Source: Paracoccus methylovorus
GTDB lineage: Bacteria; Pseudomonadota; Alphaproteobacteria; Rhodobacterales; Rhodobacteraceae
Length of the DNA stretch: 64,000 nucleotides
Assembly: GCF_016919705.1 (NCBI RefSeq)
Contig: NZ_CP070368.1
Coordinates: 310,001-374,000 of the forward strand
Reading direction: 5' to 3'
A program made the position numbers and the translations under genes. The first letter of the stretch is position 1, and each line of letters opens with the position of its first letter. The notes below the pieces were generated by a model. It was given only the letters and a program-made list of their open reading frames with translations, did no database searches and was not told where the DNA came from. Below are positions 7,981 to 21,113 of the stretch, one piece after another.

Positions 7981-8859
7981 ATGACTGCATCCGGCACCGA
8001 GGCAAGGCATCCGGCGTCCAACGGGCTTCATGCGCGTCCTGCGTCCGAAGTGCTGCGCATCTTGCTGGAGGCGCAGGTTACGGCGCTGGGTGCATTGCAG
8101 CTTGCACTGCCGGCGCTGGAGCGCGTGGCCGATGCCGCCGCCGCCTCTCTGCATGCGGGCGGCAAGCTGGGTTATGCGGGCGCCGGATCCTCGGGATTGA
8201 TGGCGCTGGCGGACTGCCTTGAACTTGCCGGCACCTTTGGCCTCGCGCCCGAACGGACACCGATGATGTTTGCCGGCGGGGCCGATGCGCTGTTGCATCT
8301 GAAGGGCAGCGTCGAGGATGACCCGGCACTGGCCTTAGCCGATCTTGAGCGGGTGCAGCTTGTCGCGGGGGACACGTTGCTGTGCCTGTCGGCCTCGGGG
8401 CGCACGCCCTATGTGCTCGCGATTGCCGCGGCTGCGCAGGATCGCGGCGTGAAGGTGGCCGGGTTCGCCAATGTGGCGGGCTCACCCTTGCTGGAGCGCG
8501 CCGACATCCCGGTTCTGATCGAAACCGGGGCCGAGGTCGTTGCCGGCTCGACCCGCATGGGTGCGGCGACGGCGCAAAAGGTGGCACTGAACATGCTGTC
8601 GGTGCTGGTCGCGATTCGCTTGGGCCATGTCCATGACGGCTATATGGTCAATCTGGTGGCCGACAACCTGAAGCTGGTCGATCGCGCCGCGCGTATCGTT
8701 TCCGACGTCGCGCATGTCAGCCGGGACGAGGCTGAGACCGCATTGACGCACACCGGCGGCGCGGTAAAGCCCGCGATTCTGGTCGCGCGCGGCATGACAC
8801 CCGAAGCCGCCGCCGAGCGGCTGGCCGGAACCGGGGGGCATCTGTCCCCCCTGATCTGA
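7981..8859 (+). CDS. murQ: N-acetylmuramic acid 6-phosphate etherase
   Basis: A 292-residue SIS-fold enzyme that cleaves the lactyl ether of MurNAc-6-phosphate, giving GlcNAc-6-phosphate and D-lactate. Family signatures are GAGSSGLMALADCLE with the catalytic Glu, CLSASGRTPYV and the diagnostic EVVAGSTRMGAATAQK stretch near residue 190. Length matches the usual 290-305. The ATG at 7981 follows AGGGGGA; the longer frame from 7939 lacks homology. It opens the rightward operon and feeds NagA in the leftward one. No AnmK or MupP is seen, so MurNAc-6-P presumably arises from the BadF-type kinase. Confidence 0.92.
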   Translation: MTASGTEARHPASNGLHARPASEVLRILLEAQVTALGALQLALPALERVADAAAASLHAGGKLGYAGAGSSGLMALADCLELAGTFGLAPERTPMMFAGGADALLHLKGSVEDDPALALADLERVQLVAGDTLLCLSASGRTPYVLAIAAAAQDRGVKVAGFANVAGSPLLERADIPVLIETGAEVVAGSTRMGAATAQKVALNMLSVLVAIRLGHVHDGYMVNLVADNLKLVDRAARIVSDVAHVSRDEAETALTHTGGAVKPAILVARGMTPEAAAERLAGTGGHLSPLI

Positions 8860-8907
8860 TTTCAACCAGAGGGTCCGCGAGAGACCCGATGCCGAAGGGA
8901 GAAGACC

Positions 8908-10167
8908 ATGACCAAGACCATCCGCCTTGCGCTGCTGGCCAGTACCTTGCTGGGCGGTGCCGCCTGGGCTCAGGACGTGACTCTGACCATCGAAAGCTGG
9001 CGCAACGACGACCTTACCATCTGGCAGGAAAAGATCATCCCGGCCTTCGAGGCGGCCAATCCGGGCATCAAGATCAACTTCGCCCCCTCGGCGCCGCCGG
9101 AATACAATGCGGTGCTGAACTCCAAGCTGGATGCCGGCTCGGCGGGCGATCTGATCACCTGCCGGCCCTTCGACGCCTCGCTGGAACTGTTCAAGAAGAA
9201 CAAGCTGGCCGACCTGAGCGATCTGCCCGCGATGGCGAATTTCTCGGATGTGGCGAAATCGGCATGGCAGACCGATGACGGGGCGCAAACCTTCTGCGTG
9301 CCCATGGCCTCGGTGATCCATGGGTTCATCTATAACAAGACCGCCTTCGAGGAACTGGGCCTGACCCCGCCCGGGACCGAGGCGGAGTTCTTTGAGCTTC
9401 TGGACAAGATCAAGGCGGACGGCACCTATATTCCGATGGCGATGGGCACCACGGACCAGTGGGAAGCCGCAACCATGGGCTATCAGAACATCGGCCCGAA
9501 CTATTGGAAGGGCGAGGAAGGCCGCAAGGCACTGATCGAGGGCACCTCGCGGCTGACCGACGAGCCTTGGGTCGCACCTTTCCGGCAGTTGGCGAAGTGG
9601 CGTGACTATCTGGGCGACGGGTTCGAGGCGCAAACCTATCCCGACAGCCAGAACCTGTTCACCCTGGGCCGCGCCGCCATCTATCCGGCTGGTTCGTGGG
9701 AGATCGGTGTCTTTGGCCCGCAGATCGGCGGTGCCTTCGAGATGGGCGCCTTCCCGCCGCCGGTGCCGGCCGCGGGCGATACCTGCTACATCAGCGACCA
9801 TACCGATATCGCGCTGGGTATGAATGCGGCGACCAAGCACCCGGAAGAGGCAAGGAAGTTCCTGGAATGGGTGGGTTCGTCGGAGTTTGCCACGCTTTAT
9901 GCCAATGCGCTGCCGGGCTTTTTCTCGCTGAACTCGGCCGCGGTCGAAATGGAGGACCCGCTGGCCAAGGAGTTCGTCGGCTGGCGCGAGACCTGTGAAC
10001 CCACCATCCGCTCGACCTACCAGATCCTGTCGCGCGGCACCCCGAACCTGGAGAACGAGACCTGGACCGCCTCGGCCAATGTCATCAACGGCGCCGAGAC
10101 GCCCGAGGTCGCTGCGGAGCGGTTGCAGAAGGGGCTGGAAAGCTGGTTCGCGCCACAGCAGCAGTGA
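8908..10167 (+). CDS. Carbohydrate ABC transporter substrate-binding protein (family 1)
   Basis: A 419-residue extracytoplasmic binding protein with a clear signal peptide (residues 1-21, cleavage after AAWA) and the SBP family 1 fold; YNKTAFEELGL and PAGSWEIG segments are typical. It captures a sugar in the periplasm for the two permeases downstream. Location between murQ and the permeases, divergent from nagA, suggests an amino sugar or peptidoglycan fragment as ligand; this is inference. A hairpin at 10174-10193 separates it from the permeases, as is common after highly expressed binding-protein genes. Confidence 0.9.
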   Translation: MTKTIRLALLASTLLGGAAWAQDVTLTIESWRNDDLTIWQEKIIPAFEAANPGIKINFAPSAPPEYNAVLNSKLDAGSAGDLITCRPFDASLELFKKNKLADLSDLPAMANFSDVAKSAWQTDDGAQTFCVPMASVIHGFIYNKTAFEELGLTPPGTEAEFFELLDKIKADGTYIPMAMGTTDQWEAATMGYQNIGPNYWKGEEGRKALIEGTSRLTDEPWVAPFRQLAKWRDYLGDGFEAQTYPDSQNLFTLGRAAIYPAGSWEIGVFGPQIGGAFEMGAFPPPVPAAGDTCYISDHTDIALGMNAATKHPEEARKFLEWVGSSEFATLYANALPGFFSLNSAAVEMEDPLAKEFVGWRETCEPTIRSTYQILSRGTPNLENETWTASANVINGAETPEVAAERLQKGLESWFAPQQQ

Positions 10168-10173
10168 TCCTCT

Positions 10174-10193
10174 GCCGGGCCTGGCGGCCCGGC
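10174..10193 (+). other. Stem-loop between binding-protein and permease genes
   Basis: GCCGGGCC and GGCCCGGC form a perfect 8-bp stem with a TGGC loop six bases after the binding-protein stop. There is no T-run, so it probably stabilises or processes the upstream mRNA segment, giving more binding protein than permease. Function is inferred from similar systems. Confidence 0.6.
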
Positions 10194-10197
10194 GATG

Positions 10198-10252
10198 GCG
10201 GGGGGCTTCCTCCCCCCCGCACCCCCCGAGGGTATTTTTCCAACGAAGAAGA
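10198..10252 (+). repeat. Intergenic composite repeat, copy A
   Basis: A GC hairpin (GCGGGGGG, 7-nt loop, CCCCCCGC at 10198-10220) is followed by the core CCCCCCGAGGGTATTT and CAACGAAGAAG. The same hairpin-plus-core pattern occurs at 31202-31250 and 63327-63411, and the core alone at 54481-54515. Here the repeat ends in the ribosome site of the permease gene at 10264. Confidence 0.7.
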
Positions 10253-10263
10253 GGAGGGGCGTC

Positions 10264-11181
10264 ATGGCGCGGCGGAAACCGTTTCGCTGGCATATCGCGG
10301 TGTTTCTTGCCCCGGCGGTGCTGGTCTATACCGCCATCATGATCGTGCCGTTGTTCGGGACGCTCAATCTGTCCTTGTTCAATGCGGCAGAGCAGGGCCG
10401 CGTCTTTGTCGGGCTGCGCAATTTTGCCACTCTGTTCGGCGATCCGCGCTGGTCGGCGAGTTTCTGGAATGCATTGGGCAATAATGCCTGGTTCTTTCTG
10501 GTTCACATGCTGGTGCAGAACCCTGTCGGCGTAGCGTTGGCGGCGCTGCTGAGTTCACCGCGGTTGCGGGGGGCGGCGTTTTATCGCACCGCGATCTTTA
10601 TCCCGACCATCCTGTCCTTCGTCATCGTCGGCTTTGTCTGGAAGCTGATCCTGTCGCCGATCTGGGGCATCGCGCCCGGTATGCTGGATGCGGTGGGGCT
10701 GAAGAGCCTGTTTGCGCCCTGGCTGGGTCGTGAGGGGACGGCGCTGACCACGCTGGCGCTGATCTCGGTCTGGCAATTCGTAGGCATCCCGATGATGCTG
10801 ATCTATGCTGCGCTGCTGACCATCCCCGACGAGGTGATCGAGGCGGCAGAGATGGACGGTGTCACCGGCTGGTCGCAGTTCTGGAAGATCAAGCTGCCAC
10901 TGATCCTGCCATCGATCGGGATTATCTCGGTCCTGACTTTCGTGGGCAACTTCAACGCTTTCGACCTGATCTATGTCACGCAGGGCGCTTTGGCGGGGCC
11001 GAATTTCTCGACCGATATCCTGGGCACCTTCCTTTATCGCACTTTTTTCGGCTTCCAGCTGCAGATCGGCGACCCGCATATGGGGGCGACCATCGCCACC
11101 GCCATGTTCGCCATCATCCTGCTGGGCGTTTGCTTTTACCTGTTCGCCATCCAGCGCCGGTTGCGGCGCTATCAGTTCTGA
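10264..11181 (+). CDS. Sugar ABC transporter permease 1 (MalF/UgpA type)
   Basis: A 305-residue inner-membrane permease with six predicted helices and the cytoplasmic EAA loop EAAEMDGVTGWSQFWKIKLP (about residues 195-215), which docks to the ATPase. Start ATG at 10264 follows GAGGAGGGG. It pairs with the permease that begins 9 bp downstream. Binding-protein-dependent transport permease family is certain; the transported sugar is inferred as an amino sugar from the neighbours. Confidence 0.9.
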   Translation: MARRKPFRWHIAVFLAPAVLVYTAIMIVPLFGTLNLSLFNAAEQGRVFVGLRNFATLFGDPRWSASFWNALGNNAWFFLVHMLVQNPVGVALAALLSSPRLRGAAFYRTAIFIPTILSFVIVGFVWKLILSPIWGIAPGMLDAVGLKSLFAPWLGREGTALTTLALISVWQFVGIPMMLIYAALLTIPDEVIEAAEMDGVTGWSQFWKIKLPLILPSIGIISVLTFVGNFNAFDLIYVTQGALAGPNFSTDILGTFLYRTFFGFQLQIGDPHMGATIATAMFAIILLGVCFYLFAIQRRLRRYQF

Positions 11182-11190
11182 GGTCCGGTC

Positions 11191-12030
11191 ATGAGCCAAG
11201 CCCGCCGTTCCGTCAGCCGTAGCCTTGCCGCCCATGCCGTCTTGCTGCTTTACACGGTGATCGCGCTGTTTCCGGTTTTTGTCGTGGTCATCAACAGTTT
11301 CAAAAGCCGGCGGGCGATCTTTGCCGATCCGTTGGCCGTGCCGACGGCCGGGACATTCGACCTGATCGGCTATCGCACGGTGCTGGCGCAGGGGGATTTC
11401 CTGCTGTACTTCCAGAACTCGCTTATCGTGACGGTGGCCAGCCTGTTCTTTGTGCTGCTGTTCGGGGCCATGGCGGCTTTTGCGCTGTCGGAATACCGGT
11501 TTCGCGGCAATATGCTGATGGGGCTTTACCTGGCGCTTGGGATCATGATCCCGATCCGGCTGGGCACCGTTGCGATCTTGCAGTTGATGGTGGCTTCGGG
11601 GCTGGTGAACACGCTGACCGCGCTGGTGCTGGTCTATACTGCGCAGGGCCTGCCTCTGGCGGTGTTCATCCTGTCGGAGTTCATGCGCGGCGTTTCGGAC
11701 GACCTGAAGAACGCCGGCCGTATCGACGGGCTGTCCGAGTACACCATCTTTTTCCGGCTTGTGCTGCCCTTGGTGCGGCCGGCCATGGCCACGGTCGCCG
11801 TGTTCACCATGATCCCGATCTGGAACGATCTGTGGTTTCCGCTGATCCTCGCGCCATCCGAGGCGACCAAGACCATCACGCTGGGCAGCCAGGTCTTTAT
11901 CGGCCAGTTCGTCACCAACTGGAACGCGGTGCTGGCCGCGCTTAGTCTGGCCATTCTGCCGGTGCTGGTGCTGTACCTGATCTTTTCGCGCCAGTTGATC
12001 CGCGGCATTACCGCCGGCGCCGTGAAATGA
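11191..12030 (+). CDS. Sugar ABC transporter permease 2 (MalG/UgpE type)
   Basis: A 279-residue permease with about six transmembrane helices and the EAA-type loop KNAGRIDGLSEYTIFFRLVLP, typical of the MalG half. It forms a heterodimer with the permease encoded 9 bp upstream. The ATPase gene follows after 31 bp, preceded by a good AAGGAG site. Confidence 0.9.
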   Translation: MSQARRSVSRSLAAHAVLLLYTVIALFPVFVVVINSFKSRRAIFADPLAVPTAGTFDLIGYRTVLAQGDFLLYFQNSLIVTVASLFFVLLFGAMAAFALSEYRFRGNMLMGLYLALGIMIPIRLGTVAILQLMVASGLVNTLTALVLVYTAQGLPLAVFILSEFMRGVSDDLKNAGRIDGLSEYTIFFRLVLPLVRPAMATVAVFTMIPIWNDLWFPLILAPSEATKTITLGSQVFIGQFVTNWNAVLAALSLAILPVLVLYLIFSRQLIRGITAGAVK

Positions 12031-12061
12031 CTGCCATCGCCATGAACAAGGAGACATCCCG

Positions 12062-13054
12062 ATGGGAGCCCTGACCCTTACCCAGGTCACCAAGGCCTTT
12101 GGCACAACGCAGGTCATCAAGGGGGTCGACCTGCAGGTCGAGGATGGCGAGTTCTGTGTCTTCGTCGGCCCCTCGGGCTGCGGCAAGTCCACGCTTTTGC
12201 GCATGATCGCGGGGCTGGAGGATGTCAGTTCCGGCGATGTGGCCATCGACGGCGTGCGCATCAACGACCTTGCCCCCGCCAAGCGCGAGATCGCCATGGT
12301 GTTCCAAAGCTATGCGCTCTACCCGCACCTGACCGTGCGCGACAACATGGGGCTGGCGCTGAAACAGGCCGGCACGCCCAGGGCGCAGATCCTGCAAGCG
12401 ACCGAGAAGGCGGCCGAGATGCTGGCGCTGGCGCATCTGCTGGAGCGGCGCCCGGCAGAGCTTTCCGGTGGCCAGCGGCAGCGTGTCGCCATTGGCCGCG
12501 CCATCGTCCGGCGGCCAAAGCTGTTTTTGTTCGATGAGCCGCTGTCGAACCTTGACGCCGCGTTGCGGGTAAAGACGCGGATCGAGATCGCAACGCTGCA
12601 CCGTGAACTGGGCGCGACGATGATCTATGTCACCCACGATCAGGTCGAGGCGATGACGCTTGCCGACAAGATCGTCGTTTTGCGCGGCGGCGTGGTCGAG
12701 CAGGTGGGCCGGCCGATGGATATCTACAACGACCCCGACAACACCTTTGTCGCCGGGTTCATCGGCAGTCCGCAGATGAATTTCCTGCAAGCCGGTAAGC
12801 TGGGGTTGCGCTCGGATACGCTGGGCATCCGGCCCGAACACCTGACGCCGGGCGGGGACCGTATCAACGGCCGCGTCAGCCATGTCGAGAAGTTGGGCGG
12901 CGAGACGCTGGTCTATATCTCGTCGGACGATCACGGGCTGCTGACCGTGAGGCTTTTTGGCGAACGGGACTTTGCCGTGGACGAAACGGTCGGGCTGGGT
13001 TTCGATCCGAACCGCGCCTTTCATTTCGATGCCGGGGGGCGGCGGCTGCGTTAG
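12062..13054 (+). CDS. Sugar ABC transporter ATP-binding protein (UgpC/MsmK type)
   Basis: A 330-residue ATPase with Walker A GPSGCGKST (about residue 37), ABC signature LSGGQRQRVAIGRA, Walker B LFLFDEPLSNLD and the H-loop VTHDQ. The C-terminal TOBE-like extension (about 235-330) marks the multi-sugar CUT1 type but is shorter than usual (family about 360). It completes the importer begun by the binding protein at 8908. Its stop overlaps the stop of the convergent cation transporter by 4 bp (TTAG). Confidence 0.9.
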   Translation: MGALTLTQVTKAFGTTQVIKGVDLQVEDGEFCVFVGPSGCGKSTLLRMIAGLEDVSSGDVAIDGVRINDLAPAKREIAMVFQSYALYPHLTVRDNMGLALKQAGTPRAQILQATEKAAEMLALAHLLERRPAELSGGQRQRVAIGRAIVRRPKLFLFDEPLSNLDAALRVKTRIEIATLHRELGATMIYVTHDQVEAMTLADKIVVLRGGVVEQVGRPMDIYNDPDNTFVAGFIGSPQMNFLQAGKLGLRSDTLGIRPEHLTPGGDRINGRVSHVEKLGGETLVYISSDDHGLLTVRLFGERDFAVDETVGLGFDPNRAFHFDAGGRRLR

Positions 13055-13938
13055 ATCACCACAACGCCCGAATGCTTGGCCTTGTGTTCGGGCTCGACAT
13101 GGATGGTGATCAGCGCACCGGGCAGCTTTTGCATAAGCGCCTGTTCGATGCGGTCGCAGATGGCATGGGCGGCATCCACCGTGGTATGGCCGTCCACCAC
13201 CAGATGAAAGTCGATGAAGGTGCGCGGCCCGGCATGGCGGGTGCGCAGGTCATGCGCCTCGATAGCGCCGGTGGCGGCGTCCGAAATGGTGGTGCGGATA
13301 TCGGTCAGCATGTCTTCGGAAACCGCCTCGTCCAACAGTCCCGACAGCGAACTCGCCATCACCTTCCAGCCCGACCAGAGGATGTTCAGTGCAACCAGCG
13401 CTGCCAGCGCCGGGTCCAGAATCGCCCAACCGGTGACAACCGCCAGCGCCACGCCCGCCACGACACCCACCGAAGAGATCACGTCCGACAAAAGATGATG
13501 CCCGTCGGCGACCAGTGCGGGCGATTTCAGCCGTCGGCCGCGGCTGATCAACACCCAGCACCACAGCGCGTTGATGGCACTGGCCACCGTGTTGATCAGC
13601 AGTCCGCTGAGCGGTGCATCCAGCATCCGCGGATTTTGGAAACCGTGCCAGGCTTCGCGCAGGATCAGCATTGCTGCGACGATGATCATCACCCCCTCCA
13701 GCACGGCGCTGAAGAATTCGGCCTTGTGGTGGCCATAGGGATGATCGCGGTCGGCGGGCTTGGCGGCGATGCGGATGGCGATCAGCGCGGCGACGGCGGT
13801 TGCCACGTTTACCGTGCTTTCCAGCGCATCCGACAAAAGCGCGATCGAGCCGGTCAGTTGCCAAGCCAGCGCCTTCAGCGCCAGCACGATCAGGCCGACG
13901 ATGATGCTGCCGATGGCGATCTTTACGGTTGCGGCCAC
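13051..13938 (-). CDS. Cation diffusion facilitator (CDF) family metal transporter
   Basis: A 295-residue metal/proton antiporter with six helices. Metal-site motifs are visible in helix II (LLSDALES), the loop HPYGHHKAEFFSA and helix V (DGHHLLSDVISS). The HxxxD pair suggests Zn/Co/Fe rather than Mn (DxxxD). The cytoplasmic ferredoxin-like domain follows (about 210-285) with HDLRTRHAG. It is alone on its strand, 150 bases from the glt terminator. Metal specificity cannot be settled from sequence. Confidence 0.88.
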   Translation of the reverse strand: MAATVKIAIGSIIVGLIVLALKALAWQLTGSIALLSDALESTVNVATAVAALIAIRIAAKPADRDHPYGHHKAEFFSAVLEGVMIIVAAMLILREAWHGFQNPRMLDAPLSGLLINTVASAINALWCWVLISRGRRLKSPALVADGHHLLSDVISSVGVVAGVALAVVTGWAILDPALAALVALNILWSGWKVMASSLSGLLDEAVSEDMLTDIRTTISDAATGAIEAHDLRTRHAGPRTFIDFHLVVDGHTTVDAAHAICDRIEQALMQKLPGALITIHVEPEHKAKHSGVVVI

Positions 13939-14084
13939 GGCGCTTCCTTTTCGAATCCTGTTGCGCGGGCGTTTTAGACCCTATCGCGGCAGGGGCCAAC
14001 CGCACTTTAACGAACCCACGGTGACAAGCGTGGATATCGCCGGCGATGCCTTGCGGTGTATCGACCCTCGTCGCGCCGAAATGA

Positions 14085-14109
14085 AACGGGGGCCATAACG
14101 GCCCCCGTT
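14085..14109 (-). terminator. Rho-independent terminator of the glt operon
   Basis: Ten-base perfect arms AACGGGGGCC and GGCCCCCGTT enclose a 5-nt loop, 20 bases after the gltB stop in the direction of transcription. The arm is followed by a TTCATTT tract on the minus strand. The adjacent CDF gene's promoter region lies beyond it. Confidence 0.8.
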
Positions 14110-14128
14110 GCTGTCATGTGCGCCCCGC

Positions 14129-18664
<4,536 letters not shown>

Positions 18665-18675
18665 GTCACAGTCCT

Positions 18676-19455
18676 TCACGTCCGTGCCTCCTTCATAAGC
18701 TGCCACAGGATGCCGGCACCTTCGCCGCCCACCATCTGCAGGTCGCAATCATATTCCGGCGTGGTCGAGCCAAAGCCGGCCTGGCCCGGGAACGAGAACG
18801 TCACCGGACTGTCGTTGGTCTGCTGCACCGCGCCGGTCCAGTCCTCGGAGGTTTCGACCCCGCCGTAGAACCGCCCCTGCGTGCGGCTGATGAACTGCTG
18901 ACCCTTGCGGTGGATCAGTTGCTGACCCGATTCACTGAAGGTGGTCAGGTCAAAGCGCGTCATCTCCAGCGTCACGCCGTCGATCTGCACCGTTTCGCCG
19001 GTCAGCTCGTCATGACCGACATGACGCAGCCGCTCGCCGCTGTTCGAGCGGGTCCAGAAATCGAAATCGTCGCGCCCGGTGCTCAGCAGGGTGCTGAACG
19101 AGGCATGGTCCTGCGCCTCATCCTCCAGCACATCCGTCAGGCCGCTGCGCAGATCGGTGCTTTCCATCCAGCGCGTCTCGCGGTCGATGCGCGACTGGAA
19201 GGTGGCGCCTTCGCGGGTGAAATAGGTCACGCGCTGATCACCCGGCGCATCCGCGCTGCAGCGGTAATGCTGCGAGACGGTGCAACCGCGGTTCTGCACG
19301 GTGATTTCCAGCTTGCAGCCCGAGGGCGGGGTGAAATTCGCCGCGGCAACCGGCTGGGCCAGAAAGGACAGTACGGTTGCCATTCCGGCCATCAGCACTG
19401 CGGGCAGGGCGCGCAGCCCGTGTGGCGCGCAGCTGGTGCATGGTTGGAGTTCCAT
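18676..19455 (-). CDS. Exported protein of unknown function inside the glt operon
   Basis: A 259-residue protein not recognised as a named family. A hydrophobic signal segment (about residues 15-38, ending PVAAA) is followed by a soluble domain with Cys at the start (SGCKLEITVQNRGC, HYRC) and near the end (YDCDLQMVGGE), consistent with periplasmic disulfides. The ATG at 19455 has AGGAG 7 nt before it; GTG at 19461 is the alternative. It is 14 bp after gltD and 11 bp before gltB, so it is co-transcribed with glutamate synthase although it must leave the cytoplasm. Function unknown. Confidence 0.8.
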   Translation of the reverse strand: MELQPCTSCAPHGLRALPAVLMAGMATVLSFLAQPVAAANFTPPSGCKLEITVQNRGCTVSQHYRCSADAPGDQRVTYFTREGATFQSRIDRETRWMESTDLRSGLTDVLEDEAQDHASFSTLLSTGRDDFDFWTRSNSGERLRHVGHDELTGETVQIDGVTLEMTRFDLTTFSESGQQLIHRKGQQFISRTQGRFYGGVETSEDWTGAVQQTNDSPVTFSFPGQAGFGSTTPEYDCDLQMVGGEGAGILWQLMKEART

Positions 19456-19469
19456 GGTCACGCTCCTTC

Positions 19470-20963
19470 TTACTCGGCGGCGACGCGGGCCGCGCCGGAC
19501 AGGTAGCCAACGATGCTGTCGGCGGCCTCGCGGCCATCACGGATCGCCCAAACCACCAGACTGGCGCCACGCACGATATCGCCCACGGCAAAGACGCCCG
19601 GCAGGCTGGTCTGATGCGTCTGGTAATCGGCCTTGATGGTGCCCCAGCGCGTCACGTCCAAACCGTCCACCCCCCAAAGGCGCGGGAGTTCCTCGGGTTC
19701 GAAACCCAGTGCCTTGATAACCAGTTCCGCCGGTTCGTCGTAATCGGCGCCCTCGATCAGTTCCGGCGTCTGCCGGCCCGAGACGTCCGGCGTGCCCAGT
19801 CGCATCTTTTGCACACGCACGGCGCTGATGGTCGGGATCTCGCCCGTGTCGTCCACGTCGCGTTCCTGCGCCACCATCGCCTCGCCGGTGACATGACCGC
19901 TGAAAGCGCCGGGGGCGGAAAGCCAGACGAACTCAACGCCTTCCTCTTCGGCGTTTTGCACCTCGCGCTGGCTGCCCGGCATGTTCGCCCGGTCGCGGCG
20001 ATAAAGGCATTTCACCGATTGCGCGCCCTGACGGATGGCGGTGCGCACGCAGTCCATGGCCGTGTCGCCGCCGCCGATGACCACGACGCGTTTGCCGCGG
20101 GCGTTTAACTCTCCGTCCTCGTAATCGGGGATCTCGTCGCCCAGATCGACACGGTTCGACGCGGTCAGGTAATCCAGCGCGCGGACCACGCCGCGCGCGG
20201 CGGCATTGTCGATGTCCAGATCGCGGGTCTTGTAGACGCCCGTGGCGATCAGCACCGCATCGTGTTTGCCACGAATGGCGTCAAAGCTGATATCCACGCC
20301 GACATTGACGTTCAGCACGAACTCCACGCCCCCATCGACAAGCTGCCGGGTGCGCCGCTCGACCACCTGCTTTTCCAGTTTGAAGCCGGGGATGCCATAG
20401 ATCATCAGCCCGCCGGCGCGGTCGTGGCGATCATAAACCGTCACCTGATAGCCCATGCGGCGCAGCCGGTCGGCAGCGGCAAGGCCCCCGGGACCCGCGC
20501 CAATGATCCCGATGGATTCGGGCCGTTCCTGCAGGGGCGCGACGGGGGTGATCCAGCCTTCCTCCCATGCGGTGTCGGTGATGTATTTCTCGATGGCGCC
20601 GATGGTCACCGTGCCGTGGCCGGACTGTTCGATGACGCAGTTCCCCTCGCACAGCCGGTCCTGAGGGCAAATGCGGCCGCAGATCTCGGGGAAGGTATTG
20701 GTTTCCTGACTGCGCAGATAGGCTTCCTGTGTGCGGCCTTCGGCGGTCAGGCGCAGCCAGTCGGGAATGTTGTTGTGCAGTGGGCAATGGCTTTGGCAAT
20801 AGGGTACGCCGCATTGGCTGCACCGGCTGGCCTGTTCCTTGGCCTTGGCGTCGGCAAACTCGCGATAGATTTCGTGAAAATCTTCCGAGCGGGATGCTGC
20901 GTCACGTTTCTGGGGCATCTCACGCCCGATCGTGACGAATTTAAGCATCTTTTGCGTGGCCAT
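19470..20963 (-). CDS. gltD: Glutamate synthase (NADPH) small subunit
   Basis: A 497-residue flavoprotein that passes NADPH electrons through FAD and [4Fe-4S] clusters to GltB. The N-terminal cluster motifs CSQCGVPYCQSHCP and CGRICPQDRLCEGNCV are present, then an FAD-binding GAGPGGLAAADRL and an NADPH-binding GGGDTAMDC. The ATG at 20963 is preferred (AAGGA upstream, MATQKML homologous start); an ATG at 20996 is in frame. It is first in the operon; a 14-bp inverted repeat lies 36 bp upstream. Confidence 0.95.
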   Translation of the reverse strand: MATQKMLKFVTIGREMPQKRDAASRSEDFHEIYREFADAKAKEQASRCSQCGVPYCQSHCPLHNNIPDWLRLTAEGRTQEAYLRSQETNTFPEICGRICPQDRLCEGNCVIEQSGHGTVTIGAIEKYITDTAWEEGWITPVAPLQERPESIGIIGAGPGGLAAADRLRRMGYQVTVYDRHDRAGGLMIYGIPGFKLEKQVVERRTRQLVDGGVEFVLNVNVGVDISFDAIRGKHDAVLIATGVYKTRDLDIDNAAARGVVRALDYLTASNRVDLGDEIPDYEDGELNARGKRVVVIGGGDTAMDCVRTAIRQGAQSVKCLYRRDRANMPGSQREVQNAEEEGVEFVWLSAPGAFSGHVTGEAMVAQERDVDDTGEIPTISAVRVQKMRLGTPDVSGRQTPELIEGADYDEPAELVIKALGFEPEELPRLWGVDGLDVTRWGTIKADYQTHQTSLPGVFAVGDIVRGASLVVWAIRDGREAADSIVGYLSGAARVAAE

Positions 20964-20998
20964 GGCTGCGCGTCCTTCGATGACGAGGGTGTTCATCG

Positions 20999-21012
20999 CC
21001 TGATAAATCAGG
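20999..21012. promoter_or_regulatory. Inverted repeat upstream of gltD
   Basis: CCTGATAAATCAGG: six-base perfect arms around AA, 36 bp before the chosen gltD ATG. It lies in an AT-rich stretch (20999-21113) that must hold the glt promoter. A regulator site is possible; the binder is unknown. Confidence 0.4.
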
Positions 21013-21113
21013 CCGTCATCAAATAAAAGTCAGCTACACTTACCTAATTAACGATTTTTCCGTCTCGCCTTTATTTTTTCATGCTGCGGATGCGGAAAAT
21101 AGGTCAACTTGGT

